A DNA stretch of 64,000 nt from Microbacterium sp. SLBN-146 (GTDB taxonomy: Bacteria > Actinomycetota > Actinomycetes > Actinomycetales > Microbacteriaceae): contig NZ_VFMR01000001.1 of NCBI RefSeq assembly GCF_006715145.1, forward strand, positions 558,001 to 622,000, given 5' to 3'. Numbering within the stretch: the first letter of the stretch is position 1; every line of letters begins with the position of its first letter. Below the pieces are notes generated by a model. It did not search any database, was not told the DNA's origin, and worked only from the letters and a program-made list of their open reading frames with translations. The position numbers and the translations under genes are program-made. Shown here one piece after another: positions 43,819-52,411 of the stretch.

Positions 43819-44864
43819 AGTCCCGGCGTGCTGTCGCGCAGCTGCACTCTCAGTTCGAGCGAAGCGGAACCCGGGACCCACTCGTCGTCGATCGCGGCGT
43901 GCAGGCTCTGGTAGCCGAACTCCTCGAGCGGTACGTGCACGGTCGTGAGCGCGGGTGTGACGTCGCGGCTCGTCGGGATGTCGTCGAAGCCCGCGAGCGC
44001 GATGTCCGATCCCGCCTCCCGTCCTGCCGCGCGCAGCGCCGTGAGCGCACCGATCGCGATGACGTCGTTGACTCCGAAGACGACCGTTCCCGGCTCGACT
44101 CCGTCAGCGAGCGCCCGGCCCATGAGCCGCTCGCCCTCGTCGCGGTTGAACGCCCCGCGGTAGATCCGGTCGACGGACCCGCCCGCCGCAGTGAAGCCCG
44201 CGGTGAAGCCTTCGATGCGGTCGTCCGACGTGCGCAGACCCTCTTCGGCGCCGAGGATGATCGCGTGGCGGTATCCGCGTTCGGCGAGCGCGACGGCGAG
44301 CGCCCGCGAACCGCCGAGGTTGTCGATGCCGATCGAGCGGACGTCGCCCGCTCCGGGACCGAATGCCACGACGGCGCCGCCGTTGGCGATGAGGGCGTCG
44401 AGCTCGCGTTGCAGCTCGTCGCCCGACGAGGTGCTGCTGCGGGATCCCGCGAGAATGAGGCCGCGCGGACGCTGGCCGCGGAGCGCCCGGACGAGTCGGA
44501 TCTCGCGGACGGGGTCGCGCTCCGTGATCGCGATCGTCATGACGAGACCCGCTTCATCGGCGCCGCGCGCGACACCCGAGGCGATCTGACCGAAGTAGGG
44601 GTCGGCGATGTCGGCCACGAGGAGCGCGATGATGGCCGAGGTGCCGCGAGCCGTGGCCTGGGCCGAGAGATTTGCGGTGTAGCCGAGCGCCGCGGCAGCG
44701 GCCTCGACACGGCCGCGGTACGACTCGGCGACCTTGCGCGTCGAGCCGTTGAGCACGCGCGATGCGGTCGCGAGGGACACACCGGCCTCGCGTGCGACGT
44801 CATGGAGCGTCGCGGCGGCGGTGCGCGGGCGGCCCTTGCCCGCGTCGACGGTCGTGTCGGTCAT
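43815..44864 (-). CDS. LacI-family transcriptional regulator (within the DUF993 operon)
   Basis: 349 residues. N-terminal HTH LHDVAREAGVSLATASRVLNG, hinge, and effector domain (SAIIALLVADIADPYFGQIA, VVFGVNDVIAIGALTALRA, DIALAGFDDIPTSRDVTPAL). It is inside the operon it probably controls: ATG 44864 shares one base with the stop of the isomerase gene upstream, and its own stop overlaps glycerate kinase. The operator at 48191 before the first gene of this operon is a candidate target, although the LacI at 57567 could also bind it. Confidence 0.92.
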   Translation of the reverse strand: MTDTTVDAGKGRPRTAAATLHDVAREAGVSLATASRVLNGSTRKVAESYRGRVEAAAAALGYTANLSAQATARGTSAIIALLVADIADPYFGQIASGVARGADEAGLVMTIAITERDPVREIRLVRALRGQRPRGLILAGSRSSTSSGDELQRELDALIANGGAVVAFGPGAGDVRSIGIDNLGGSRALAVALAERGYRHAIILGAEEGLRTSDDRIEGFTAGFTAAGGSVDRIYRGAFNRDEGERLMGRALADGVEPGTVVFGVNDVIAIGALTALRAAGREAGSDIALAGFDDIPTSRDVTPALTTVHVPLEEFGYQSLHAAIDDEWVPGSASLELRVQLRDSTPGL

Positions 44865-45754
44865 CACGCTGAGTCTAGGACCGCCGCGAGGTGCGGTGAG
44901 ACGGCCGCGCCGAAGGTCTCCGCCGTGCGCCGGACGACGCGCGCGGGGTCGTCCGCCCAGATGTCGGCGTTGAAGATCTCGACCTCGATATCGCCCGTGT
45001 AGCCCGCGGACTCGACGGCGCGCGTCAGCGTCGCGAAGTCGATGACACCGTCGCCCGGGTAGTGACGACTGAGCAGCACGTCGGCGGGGAGCGGCGTCTT
45101 CCAGTCGCACACCTGATACGTCGCGATGCGGCCCTCGCGACCGGCGCGCTCGATCTGCGTCAGCACCTCGGGATCCCAGAAGATGTGGAACGTGTCGACC
45201 GCGGCGCCGACGACGGCGGCGTCGAAGTCGGCCGCGATGTCGAGCGCCTGACCGAGCGTCGAGACGACGGCGCGATCCGAGACGTACATGGGATGCAGCG
45301 GCTCGATCGCGAGCGTCACCCCGGCTGCTGCGGCATCCGGTGCGAGCTCTCCGATCGCATCGCGCACGCGTTCCCGTGCACCCGCGAGATCACGCGACCC
45401 CTCGGGGAGCCCACCCGCCACGAGCACGAGGATCGCGGTCGACCCGTCGGCGCCGGCGGCGGCGAGGGTCGCCGTCTCTTCGATCGCTCGGCGGTTGTCG
45501 TCGAGCGCGGCGCGGCGCTCAGGTCCGTCGGGGAGCGTGAAGAACCCGCCGCGGCAGTGCGTCGTGAAGCGGAGCCCCGAGCCGGCGAGCATCCGTGCTG
45601 CGACGTCGAGACCGACGGCGTTGACGGGCTCCCGCCACAGGCCGATCGCCTGGACGCCGGCCGCCGCCGTCACCCGCAGCGCCGTCGCGAGGTCGGCGTG
45701 CTTGATCGTCGCCTGGTTGATCGACAGCCGCGGGTCGACCGCGCCGCCGCTCAT
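44864..45754 (-). CDS. Sugar phosphate isomerase/epimerase-like TIM-barrel protein (AP endonuclease 2 fold)
   Basis: 296 residues, cytosolic. It begins RLSINQATIKHADLATAL. Metal-binding positions typical of the xylose-isomerase-like fold appear in VTLAIEPLHPMYVSDRA (Glu), VGAAVDTFHIFWDPEV (Asp/His), YQVCDWKTPL, SRHYPGDGVIDF and DIEVEIFNADIW (final Glu). It probably isomerises or epimerises a keto-sugar intermediate produced by the Gfo/Idh enzyme of the operon. ATGA overlap with the DUF993 gene upstream and a one-base overlap with lacI downstream. Confidence 0.85.
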   Translation of the reverse strand: MSGGAVDPRLSINQATIKHADLATALRVTAAAGVQAIGLWREPVNAVGLDVAARMLAGSGLRFTTHCRGGFFTLPDGPERRAALDDNRRAIEETATLAAAGADGSTAILVLVAGGLPEGSRDLAGARERVRDAIGELAPDAAAAGVTLAIEPLHPMYVSDRAVVSTLGQALDIAADFDAAVVGAAVDTFHIFWDPEVLTQIERAGREGRIATYQVCDWKTPLPADVLLSRHYPGDGVIDFATLTRAVESAGYTGDIEVEIFNADIWADDPARVVRRTAETFGAAVSPHLAAVLDSA

Positions 45755-46938
45755 GCGAGCACCCCCGGCACGTCGATGCCGTTGTGGCGCAGCATCCCGT
45801 GCCAGCGGAGCATCGCGAGCTCGGGTCGCTCGAGGGCGCGCGCGTCGTTGGCGAGCTCGACGATGCGGCTGAGGTGCGGAAGGCTCCGCGCCGAGTGCAG
45901 TCCGCCCACCATCTGGAACGCCGGCTGATGTCCATTGAGCCACGCGAGGAACGCGACACCCGTCTTGTAGTAGAACGTCGGCGCGGCGAAGACCTGGCGG
46001 CTGAGCTCCTCCGTCGGTCCGAGGATCTCGAGGTAGCGCGCCGGATCCCCCGCGTCGAGGGCCTGGATCGCCGCGGATGCCACGGGAGTGAGCGCCGCGA
46101 ACGCACCCAGGAGCGCGTCGGAGTGGCTGTCGCCCCGCCCGACGGTGTCGCCACCGATGAGATCGACGTAGTTGAAGTCGTCGCCCGTGAACATCCGGAC
46201 ACCCTCGGGCAGACGCTCGCGCACGGAGATCTCCGACGCGGCATCCAGCAGGCTCATCTTGACGCCCGCCACCTTGTCGACGTTCTCGTCGATGATCTCG
46301 AGAAGGACATCGGATGCCGCGCGCCAGTCGACCGCGCCGAAGTAGCCCTCGAGCGACGGATCGAACGCCGTGCCGAGCCAGTGCAGCACGACGGGCCCGG
46401 ATGCCGCGCCGAGCACCTCGCGATAGACGCGGCGGTAGTCGTCGGCCGACTCGGCGGCGCGGGCGAGGTGACGCGAGGCCATGAGCACGGGACCCGCGCC
46501 CTGCTCCTCGGTGAAGTGGAGCTGCGTCTTGTAGGCGTCGATGACCTCGTCGATCGAGATGTGCTCCGCCTCGACGTGATCGGTGTTGACGCCGACGACG
46601 ACCGAGCCGCCTTCTTCGCGGGCGACCTCGGCCGACCGCGAGATGAGCTCACGCGTCGCCGCGGCATCCAGTCCCATGTTGCGCTGCGCGGTGTCCATCG
46701 CGTCGGCGACGCCGAGGCCCCAGGAGTAGACGGCGCGACGGAAGTCGAGCGTCGCATCCCAGTCGACCTCCGCAGGCCTTCCGGGAGTGTTGTCGGCCCA
46801 TGTGAGCGGCACGACATGCGCGGCGGCGTACGCGACGCGACTGTGCAGCGGGCCGTCGGGCTTCGTGTAGCCCGGGGATTCGTTGAGGTCCGCCGTGGAG
46901 GTGGCCCCCTCGGCGGTGAGGAGCGTCAGCTGCGGCAT
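45751..46938 (-). CDS. DUF993 family, dihydrodipicolinate-synthase-like protein
   Basis: 395 residues, cytosolic. The layout matches DUF993: WDATLDFRRAVYSWGLGVADAMDTAQ, VVVGVNTDHVEAEHISIDEVI, GPVVLHWLGTAFDPSLEGYFG, VDKVAGVKMSLLDA (a Lys at the expected Schiff-base strand) and RMFTGDDFNYVDLIGGD. By fold it should be an aldolase or dehydratase of a 2-keto acid or keto sugar, but to my knowledge no reaction is established for this family. It sits between Gfo/Idh (three bases upstream) and the isomerase (four-base overlap), with glycerate kinase further down, so a retro-aldol cleavage releasing a C3 unit is a reasonable guess. Confidence 0.85.
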   Translation of the reverse strand: MPQLTLLTAEGATSTADLNESPGYTKPDGPLHSRVAYAAAHVVPLTWADNTPGRPAEVDWDATLDFRRAVYSWGLGVADAMDTAQRNMGLDAAATRELISRSAEVAREEGGSVVVGVNTDHVEAEHISIDEVIDAYKTQLHFTEEQGAGPVLMASRHLARAAESADDYRRVYREVLGAASGPVVLHWLGTAFDPSLEGYFGAVDWRAASDVLLEIIDENVDKVAGVKMSLLDAASEISVRERLPEGVRMFTGDDFNYVDLIGGDTVGRGDSHSDALLGAFAALTPVASAAIQALDAGDPARYLEILGPTEELSRQVFAAPTFYYKTGVAFLAWLNGHQPAFQMVGGLHSARSLPHLSRIVELANDARALERPELAMLRWHGMLRHNGIDVPGVLA

Positions 46939-46941
46939 GGC

Positions 46942-48144
46942 TCAGTCCAGCGTCAGCGAGGGGATCTCGACCTTGCGGCCCTCGCGGCTCGACTGCAGTC
47001 CTGCCTCGGCGAGGAGGACGCCGCGCGCACCCGACAGCAGGTCGAACTCGTACGGGGTGTCGAGCGCGAACGAGAGGAGGAACTCCTCCCACTGCTGGCG
47101 GAAGCCGTTCTGGAACACCTCGTTCGTGGGCACTCCGGCCCAGTCGGCGTCGTAGTCGTGGTCATCGGCGAGGTCGGGGTTCCACACGGGCTTCGGCGTC
47201 GCGTTGCGGTGCTGGATCTTCGCACCGAAGAGCCCGACGACAGCCGAGCCGTGCGTGCCGTCGACGTGGAACTCGACGAGCTCGTCACGGTTGACGCGTA
47301 CGGTCCACGACGAGTTGATCTGCGCGACGATGTCACCGTCGAGCTCGAAGATGCCGTAGGCGGCGTCTTCAGCGGTCGCCGTGTAGTGCTCGCCGTTCTC
47401 GTCCCAGCGGTCCGCGATGTGGACGGCCGCCTGCGCGTAGACCGACTTCACGTCGCCGAAGAGGTTCTCCAGCACGTAGTTCCAGTGCGGGAACATGTCG
47501 ACGATGATGCCGCCGCCGTCTTCGGCGCGGTAGTTCCAGGACGGTCGCTGCGCGGGCTGCCAGTCGCCCTCGAAGACCCAGTAGCCGAACTCGCCGCGCA
47601 CGGAGAGAATGCGGCCGAAGAACCCGGAGTCGATGAGGCGCTTGAGCTTCTGGAGGCCCGGCAGGTACAGCTTGTCGTGCACGACACCGGTCTTGACGCC
47701 CGCGGCGGCGGCGAGCTTCGCGAGCTCCAGCGCCTCGGCGGCCGTCTCGGCCGTCGGCTTCTCGGTGTAGATCGTCTTGCCGGCCGCGATGGCACGGCGG
47801 AGCGCCGACGCGCGAGCCTTCGTCACGAGGAAGTCGGCGTAGATCTCCCATCGGGGATCGGCCAGAGCGGCATCCAGATCCGTCGTGTAGTCCTCGATGC
47901 CGTGCTTCGCGGCGAGCTCGGCGAGCTTCGCTTCGCTCCGGCCGACGAGGAGCGGCTTGACCGTGAGCTTCGTGCCGTCGGGAAGGTCGATGCCCCCGGC
48001 GTCGCGGATCGCGAGGATCGAACGCACGAGGTGCTGGCGGTATCCCATACGGCCCGAGACACCGTTCATGATGATGCCGACCTCGCGCACGCGGGGACGG
48101 GCATCGGCCTCGACCGGGACGGGGGTGAGAGTCGTGTCGCTCAC
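46942..48144 (-). CDS. Gfo/Idh/MocA-family oxidoreductase (first gene of the DUF993 operon)
   Basis: 400 residues, cytosolic, NAD(P)-dependent. The Rossmann part begins VREVGIIMNGVSGRMGYRQH, an unusual dinucleotide loop for the family, with KTIYTEKPTAETAAEALEL supplying the EKP motif. The C-terminal domain has EDGGGIIVDMFPHWNYVLENLFG. It probably oxidises a sugar or its derivative as the first step of the pathway. GTG start at 48144, preceded by CAGGA. A GGTAAACGCTTTCC operator lies 47 bases upstream. Followed three bases later by DUF993. Confidence 0.9.
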   Translation of the reverse strand: MSDTTLTPVPVEADARPRVREVGIIMNGVSGRMGYRQHLVRSILAIRDAGGIDLPDGTKLTVKPLLVGRSEAKLAELAAKHGIEDYTTDLDAALADPRWEIYADFLVTKARASALRRAIAAGKTIYTEKPTAETAAEALELAKLAAAAGVKTGVVHDKLYLPGLQKLKRLIDSGFFGRILSVRGEFGYWVFEGDWQPAQRPSWNYRAEDGGGIIVDMFPHWNYVLENLFGDVKSVYAQAAVHIADRWDENGEHYTATAEDAAYGIFELDGDIVAQINSSWTVRVNRDELVEFHVDGTHGSAVVGLFGAKIQHRNATPKPVWNPDLADDHDYDADWAGVPTNEVFQNGFRQQWEEFLLSFALDTPYEFDLLSGARGVLLAEAGLQSSREGRKVEIPSLTLD

Positions 48145-48190
48145 GCGATCCTGCTTTCTTCGGTAGGCCCGCTCGACGGCGACGTGAGCG

Positions 48191-48204
48191 GGTAAACGCT
48201 TTCC
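48191..48204. promoter_or_regulatory. LacI-type operator before the DUF993 operon
   Basis: GGTAAACGCTTTCC, a near-palindrome with central CG, upstream of the GTG at 48144. Same class as sites at 52311, 52366, 55361, 57289, 57520 and 58797. Confidence 0.75.
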
Positions 48205-48248
48205 AATAGTGAACCACAGCCGCGGGAGCACCCGCAACCGCGGAGGGG

Positions 48249-48905
48249 TCAGGTTCTGCTGCGCTCCGGGATGGCGACCGCCGCGAGGGCGGCGAGACCC
48301 AGAGCGGGGAGGAGCAGCGGGGGCAGCGCCCACGTCACAACCCCCACGAAGACGGCCGTCGAGGCCAGGTAGAGCACACCTCGCACGTCGTTCCGAAGCG
48401 CATTCGGCACGGCGCGGAGCGCACCACGCCAGCCGTTCTCGGGAGTCCACGCCGCACTCGCGGAGAGCACGACGATCGCGACCGCGGCGAGCCCCGACCA
48501 TCCGACCGCCTCGATGACGACGCCACCCGGCAGGAATCCGCTCCGCGCGAGGTCGATGTCGAGCAGCAGCAGGAGCGTCAGAACGACCGCGACGATACCG
48601 ACGACGGTGCCGCCGAAGAGCGACGCACGCACATCGCGCCAGAAGAGCGCGAGGGCCGAGTCCTCTCCCGCGATGTAGCGCCGCAGGTGCCGCATCCCCG
48701 CCGCGAGGCCCGCGGGAAGCGTGACGACGACGATGCCGACGAGGGCGATGAGGAGCCCGATCATGAGCACCTCACCGAAGAGGGCGAACTTCGCCGCGGC
48801 CCCGGGGAACCGCGCGGGAGGCCGCTCGTCGAGGGTCGGACCGCTGCCGCTGATGTCGGCCCGCACGGCGGCCCGATGCTCGCGTCTTGTCGTGATGGCG
48901 CCCAC
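48249..48905 (-). CDS. YesL-like (DUF624) membrane protein
   Basis: 218 residues with four to five membrane helices (first FGEVLMIGLLIALVGIVVVT, then SLFGGTVVGIVAVVLTLLLL). Pattern LAAGMRHLRRYIAGEDSALALFWRDVR is typical of YesL. The family is often encoded next to ABC importers for rhamnogalacturonan or other plant-derived oligosaccharides and may act as an accessory membrane component; its mechanism is unknown. It follows the MalG-type permease after four bases on the same strand and ends the importer operon, 45 bases before the operator of the next unit. Confidence 0.82.
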   Translation of the reverse strand: MGAITTRREHRAAVRADISGSGPTLDERPPARFPGAAAKFALFGEVLMIGLLIALVGIVVVTLPAGLAAGMRHLRRYIAGEDSALALFWRDVRASLFGGTVVGIVAVVLTLLLLLDIDLARSGFLPGGVVIEAVGWSGLAAVAIVVLSASAAWTPENGWRGALRAVPNALRNDVRGVLYLASTAVFVGVVTWALPPLLLPALGLAALAAVAIPERSRT

Positions 48906-48909
48906 GGCC

Positions 48910-49845
48910 CTACCCCTTGAGTCCCTGCGTCGCGACGCCGTTGACGAGGAAGCGCTGGAACACGAGGAAGAACAGCAGCACGGGGATCAGGGCGATGAAG
49001 GATGCCGTGACCGTCGCGCCGTAGTCGCTGGTCGACGTCTGGTCGTTGTACAGGCGCAGCGCGATGGGGAGCGGATAGTTGTCGGGGCTCGTCAAGTACA
49101 GCAGCGGACCGAGGAAGTCGTTCCACGACCAGATGAACGCGAAGATCGCGCACGTGATGAGCGCCGGCTTGATGAGGGGCAGGATGACGGACCAGAAGAT
49201 CCGGATGTGTCCCGCGCCGTCGATGCGCGCTGCTTCGTCCATGTCGCGCGGAAGCTGACGGATGAACTGCACGAGGAGGAAGACGAAGAACGCCTCGGTC
49301 GCGAGGAACTTCGGCAGCAGCAACGGCACGAAGGTGTCGATGAGATCGAGCTGGTTGAAGATCAGGTACTGCGGGATGATCACGACGTGGAACGGCAGGA
49401 GGAGCGTGCCGATCATCGCGGCGAAGAAGATCCCGAGACCCTTGAACTGGATGCGACCGAACGCGTAGGCGGCGAGGGATGCCGAGAACACCGTCCCGAT
49501 GACAGTGCCGACGGCGATGATGAGGCTGTTCGCGAAGAAGCGCCACATCGGGACGCCCGCGATCCCCTCCATGACCTTGATGTAGTTGTCGACGGTCGGC
49601 GCGTCGGGAAGCAGTCCCAGGTTCGATCCGAACTCGCTGTTGGGCTTGAACGTCGAGAACAAGAGCCACACGAGCGGATAGAGCACGACGGCGGTGATGG
49701 CGATGAGCACGACGAACCAGACGACGGTCTGCCACGTGCCGCGCTTCACGCGTCGCCGCTGCGGGGCGGGACCCTGCTTGGCATCGGGGTCGACCTGGTT
49801 CTCGACCTGGACGAGGGCGTTCTCTGCGAAGGATGCGGTGCTCAT
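48910..49845 (-). CDS. Carbohydrate ABC transporter permease (MalG type)
   Basis: 311 residues, six helices. A cytoplasmic N-terminus with a basic patch (QRRRVKRG) precedes TVVWFVVLIAITAVVLYPLV. EAA loop is DEAARIDGAGHIRIFWSVIL. C-terminus RFLVNGVATQGLKG is typical. It works with the MalF-type protein encoded just upstream (ATGA overlap). Confidence 0.93.
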   Translation of the reverse strand: MSTASFAENALVQVENQVDPDAKQGPAPQRRRVKRGTWQTVVWFVVLIAITAVVLYPLVWLLFSTFKPNSEFGSNLGLLPDAPTVDNYIKVMEGIAGVPMWRFFANSLIIAVGTVIGTVFSASLAAYAFGRIQFKGLGIFFAAMIGTLLLPFHVVIIPQYLIFNQLDLIDTFVPLLLPKFLATEAFFVFLLVQFIRQLPRDMDEAARIDGAGHIRIFWSVILPLIKPALITCAIFAFIWSWNDFLGPLLYLTSPDNYPLPIALRLYNDQTSTSDYGATVTASFIALIPVLLFFLVFQRFLVNGVATQGLKG

Positions 49846-50837
49846 CGGTTGTCTCCCGCGTAGTGGACCCAGTTGCGCTGCGTGCGGAACAGGATGAAGG
49901 CGATGATCGCGACGACGATCAGGAGCACCCAGGCGATCGCCGCGGCATACCCCATCTGGCCGTCACTGAACCCGCGCTTGTAGAGATACAGGGTGATGAA
50001 GTTGGTCATTCCGGCCGGGCCGCCCGAGCCGTTCGAGATGATGTAGGCCGACGCGAACACCTGGAAGGCGTTGATGAGGCCGAGGAGCAGGTTGAAGAAG
50101 ATGACCGGCGACAGCATCGGGAGCGTCACGGCACGGAACCGGTGCCACGAGTTGGCGCCGTCCATCTCCGCGGCCTCGTAGAGCTCGCGCGGGATCTGCT
50201 TGAGACCCGCGAGGAAGATGACCATCGTGGCGCCGAACTGCCACACGGCGAGGAGGATCATCGCGGGGAGGACGAGCGACGGGTTCCCGATCCAGCCGCC
50301 GAGGTTGATGCCGAAGAACGAGAGCGACGTGTCGACGGGACCCTCGTTGGCGAACATCGCCCGCCACACGATCGCGACCGACACCGACCCGCCGATGAGC
50401 GACGGCGCGTAGAAGGCGGAGCGAAAGAAGCCGGCGCCCTTGTCGCGGAAGTTGAGGAGCATCGCGACGCCGAGTGCTGCGGCCAGCATGATCGGCGTGC
50501 CGATCAGCACGTAGACGAGCGTGATCTGCGCCGACTGGATGAAGTTCGGGTCGTTCGTGAAGAGACGGACGTAGTTGTCGAATCCGACCCAGCGCGGCGG
50601 AGTGAAGATGTTGTACCGGGTGAACGACAGGTACAGCGAGTAGACCATCGGCACGATCGTCAGACCGAAGAAGCCGATGAGCCACGGCACGAGGAACCCG
50701 TAGCCGGCGAACGTCTCCTTCCGCGCGCGGGCCCGCGCCTGAGGCCGGTCCGCCGAGGTCTCCGGCCGATTCCGGCGGAAGAGGGACCTGCGCGACGGCT
50801 TGCCCGTCACGATGACTCTCGTCGCAGTTGTACTCAC
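49842..50837 (-). CDS. Carbohydrate ABC transporter permease (MalF type)
   Basis: 331 residues. A basic N-terminus (SRRSLFRRNRPE) is followed by six helices, first GYGFLVPWLIGFFGLTIVPM. EAA loop is YEAAEMDGANSWHRFRAVTL. GTG at 50837, preceded by AGGAG at eight bases. A stem-loop separates it from the binding-protein gene upstream. No dedicated ATPase is encoded nearby. Confidence 0.93.
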   Translation of the reverse strand: MSTTATRVIVTGKPSRRSLFRRNRPETSADRPQARARARKETFAGYGFLVPWLIGFFGLTIVPMVYSLYLSFTRYNIFTPPRWVGFDNYVRLFTNDPNFIQSAQITLVYVLIGTPIMLAAALGVAMLLNFRDKGAGFFRSAFYAPSLIGGSVSVAIVWRAMFANEGPVDTSLSFFGINLGGWIGNPSLVLPAMILLAVWQFGATMVIFLAGLKQIPRELYEAAEMDGANSWHRFRAVTLPMLSPVIFFNLLLGLINAFQVFASAYIISNGSGGPAGMTNFITLYLYKRGFSDGQMGYAAAIAWVLLIVVAIIAFILFRTQRNWVHYAGDNR

Positions 50838-50869
50838 GTCGACACTCCTGGGAACGATGCTGACAGAGG

Positions 50870-50912
50870 TCCGGGTCCGGACGACGCCGCAGCGGCGGCA
50901 TCCGGACCCGGA
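50870..50912 (-). terminator. Intercistronic stem-loop between binding protein and permeases
   Basis: TCCGGGTCCGG (50870-50880) pairs perfectly with CCGGACCCGGA (50902-50912), with a small internal GCCGC/GCGGC pairing. It lies five bases after the binding-protein stop. This matches the arrangement at 36231-36260 in a different importer operon, pointing to a common way of making the binding protein in excess. Confidence 0.7.
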
Positions 50913-50917
50913 GGGAC

Positions 50918-52216
50918 TCAGGAACTGAGGACGACGTCCATCTCGGTGAAGAACTGCGAGACGGCATCCTCGACGGTGATCGTCCCGAAGCCGAGTTCGA
51001 TGCCGAGCAGGCGGAACTTCTCCTCCAGCGAGCCGTAACCCACGATCGGAACGGGCGGGGCGTCGCCGAGACGGTCGGAGATCGACTCCTCGTAGGCGGC
51101 GATCTGCTCGCCGAGCGCATCGAGTTCCGCGCCCTCGAGCGCCGTCGTCGAGGCGGGGAGACCGCGGTTGGTGCCGAAGGCGGCGCCGGTCGCGGGCGAG
51201 TTCACGAGAAAGTTGAGGAGCGTGACCGCAGCTTCGGGGTGATCCGTGTTCGCCGCGACGGTGTGCAGCATCGAGGGCTTCAGGTAGAGGTCCTTCGCCC
51301 CTTCGACCGTCACGGGCGGGGCGACGAGGCCGAGCTCGGTGTACGCCTCGCCGAGGTTCCCGAGGTAGCCCGCGCCGAAGTTGTCCCACGTGAGCTCGCT
51401 CGTGGACTTGGCCGAGTCGAAGCCCGACAGCGGGTACGACTCTTCGAGCATCTGCTGGGGAACGGCGATGCCGTCGCGGACGTTCGCGCCGGACTCCCAG
51501 AAGGCCGCGAGCTCCTCCTCGGTGAAGTTCGGCTCGCCCTCGTCGGTGAACAGGTCCTTGCCGTTGGCACGCTGCTGGATCTCGAAGTTCTGGATGCGAC
51601 CGGTGTAGTCGGTGCCGCCGAAGATCGTGCCGCCGCCGGCGGCAGTGACCTCTGCCATCCAGTCGTCGTAATCCGCCCAGCTGCCGCCGCCCTCGTAGGG
51701 CTCGACGCCGACCTGCTCGAGGAGCGTCGGGTTGAGGTACATGCCCCACGCGTTGGTGGAGGTTGCGATGCCGGTCGTGACGCCGTCGACGACGCCGATG
51801 CCGAGGATGTTCTCGCTGAGCGGCTCGGTGTCGATGATGTTGCCGAGGTACGGGTCGAGGTCGAGGAGCAGACCGTTCTGCGAGTACTGGCGCATGTAGG
51901 AGTAGTCGAACTGCATGACATCGGGGAGGTCGCCACCGGCCGCTTCGACCTGGCGCTTCTCCCAGAACTCGGGGTAGCCGAGGAACGAGACGTTGACCGT
52001 GATGTTGGGGTATTCCTCGTTGAAGGCTGCGATGGCCTCGTCGTACATCTCGGCACGCACGTCGTTGCCCCAGAACGCGAAGTCGAGAGTGACCTCTTCG
52101 TTCGGGTCGTACGTCTCGGCAGGCTGCGAGGAGCCGCCGCCGGCGCAACCGGCGAGGACCAACGCGGCACCGGTCGCGAGTGCTGCGACCGACAGAATCC
52201 GCTTCTTGCTGAACAT
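50918..52216 (-). CDS. ABC sugar transporter lipoprotein (extracellular solute-binding protein)
   Basis: 432 residues. Signal peptide with lipobox LVLAGC (Cys about residue 22). Mature N-lobe starts VTLDFAFWGNDVRAEMYDEA; GGDLPDVMQFDYSYMRQYSQ and TGIATSTNAWGMYLNP are typical of family 1 sugar-binding proteins. Start at ATG 52216 with GGACAAGG upstream. First gene of the importer operon, under a promoter with multiple LacI-type operators. Ligand probably an oligosaccharide from a uronate-containing glycan, judged only from the regulon. Confidence 0.92.
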   Translation of the reverse strand: MFSKKRILSVAALATGAALVLAGCAGGGSSQPAETYDPNEEVTLDFAFWGNDVRAEMYDEAIAAFNEEYPNITVNVSFLGYPEFWEKRQVEAAGGDLPDVMQFDYSYMRQYSQNGLLLDLDPYLGNIIDTEPLSENILGIGVVDGVTTGIATSTNAWGMYLNPTLLEQVGVEPYEGGGSWADYDDWMAEVTAAGGGTIFGGTDYTGRIQNFEIQQRANGKDLFTDEGEPNFTEEELAAFWESGANVRDGIAVPQQMLEESYPLSGFDSAKSTSELTWDNFGAGYLGNLGEAYTELGLVAPPVTVEGAKDLYLKPSMLHTVAANTDHPEAAVTLLNFLVNSPATGAAFGTNRGLPASTTALEGAELDALGEQIAAYEESISDRLGDAPPVPIVGYGSLEEKFRLLGIELGFGTITVEDAVSQFFTEMDVVLSS

Positions 52217-52310
52217 CCTTGTCCTTTCTTGTGAACGTCTGCGTTCCGTTGTCGTCCGCGACATCCATTGTCCGTGGTGCGGTGTGGCGACGGTCCCGTG
52301 ATGCGGGTCG

Positions 52311-52380
52311 GGAAAGCGCTTGCCGGTAACCGTACTACGCGGTGAATCGTTTCGCAAGCAATGGAGGGAAAACGTTTCCC
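52311..52380 (-). promoter_or_regulatory. Importer promoter flanked by LacI-type operators
   Basis: On the minus strand TTGCGA (52357-52352), a 17-base spacer and TACGGT (52334-52329) form the promoter. GGAAAGCGCTTGCC (52311-52324) lies just downstream of the -10, and the perfect palindrome GGGAAAACGTTTCCC (52366-52380) just upstream of the -35. A weaker related GAATCGTTTCGC sits in the spacer. Two full operators about 55 bases apart would allow looping or cooperative repression. Confidence 0.75.
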
Positions 52381-52411
52381 GCTCGTGATTCTCCGTCGTT
52401 CCCGCTGGGAA

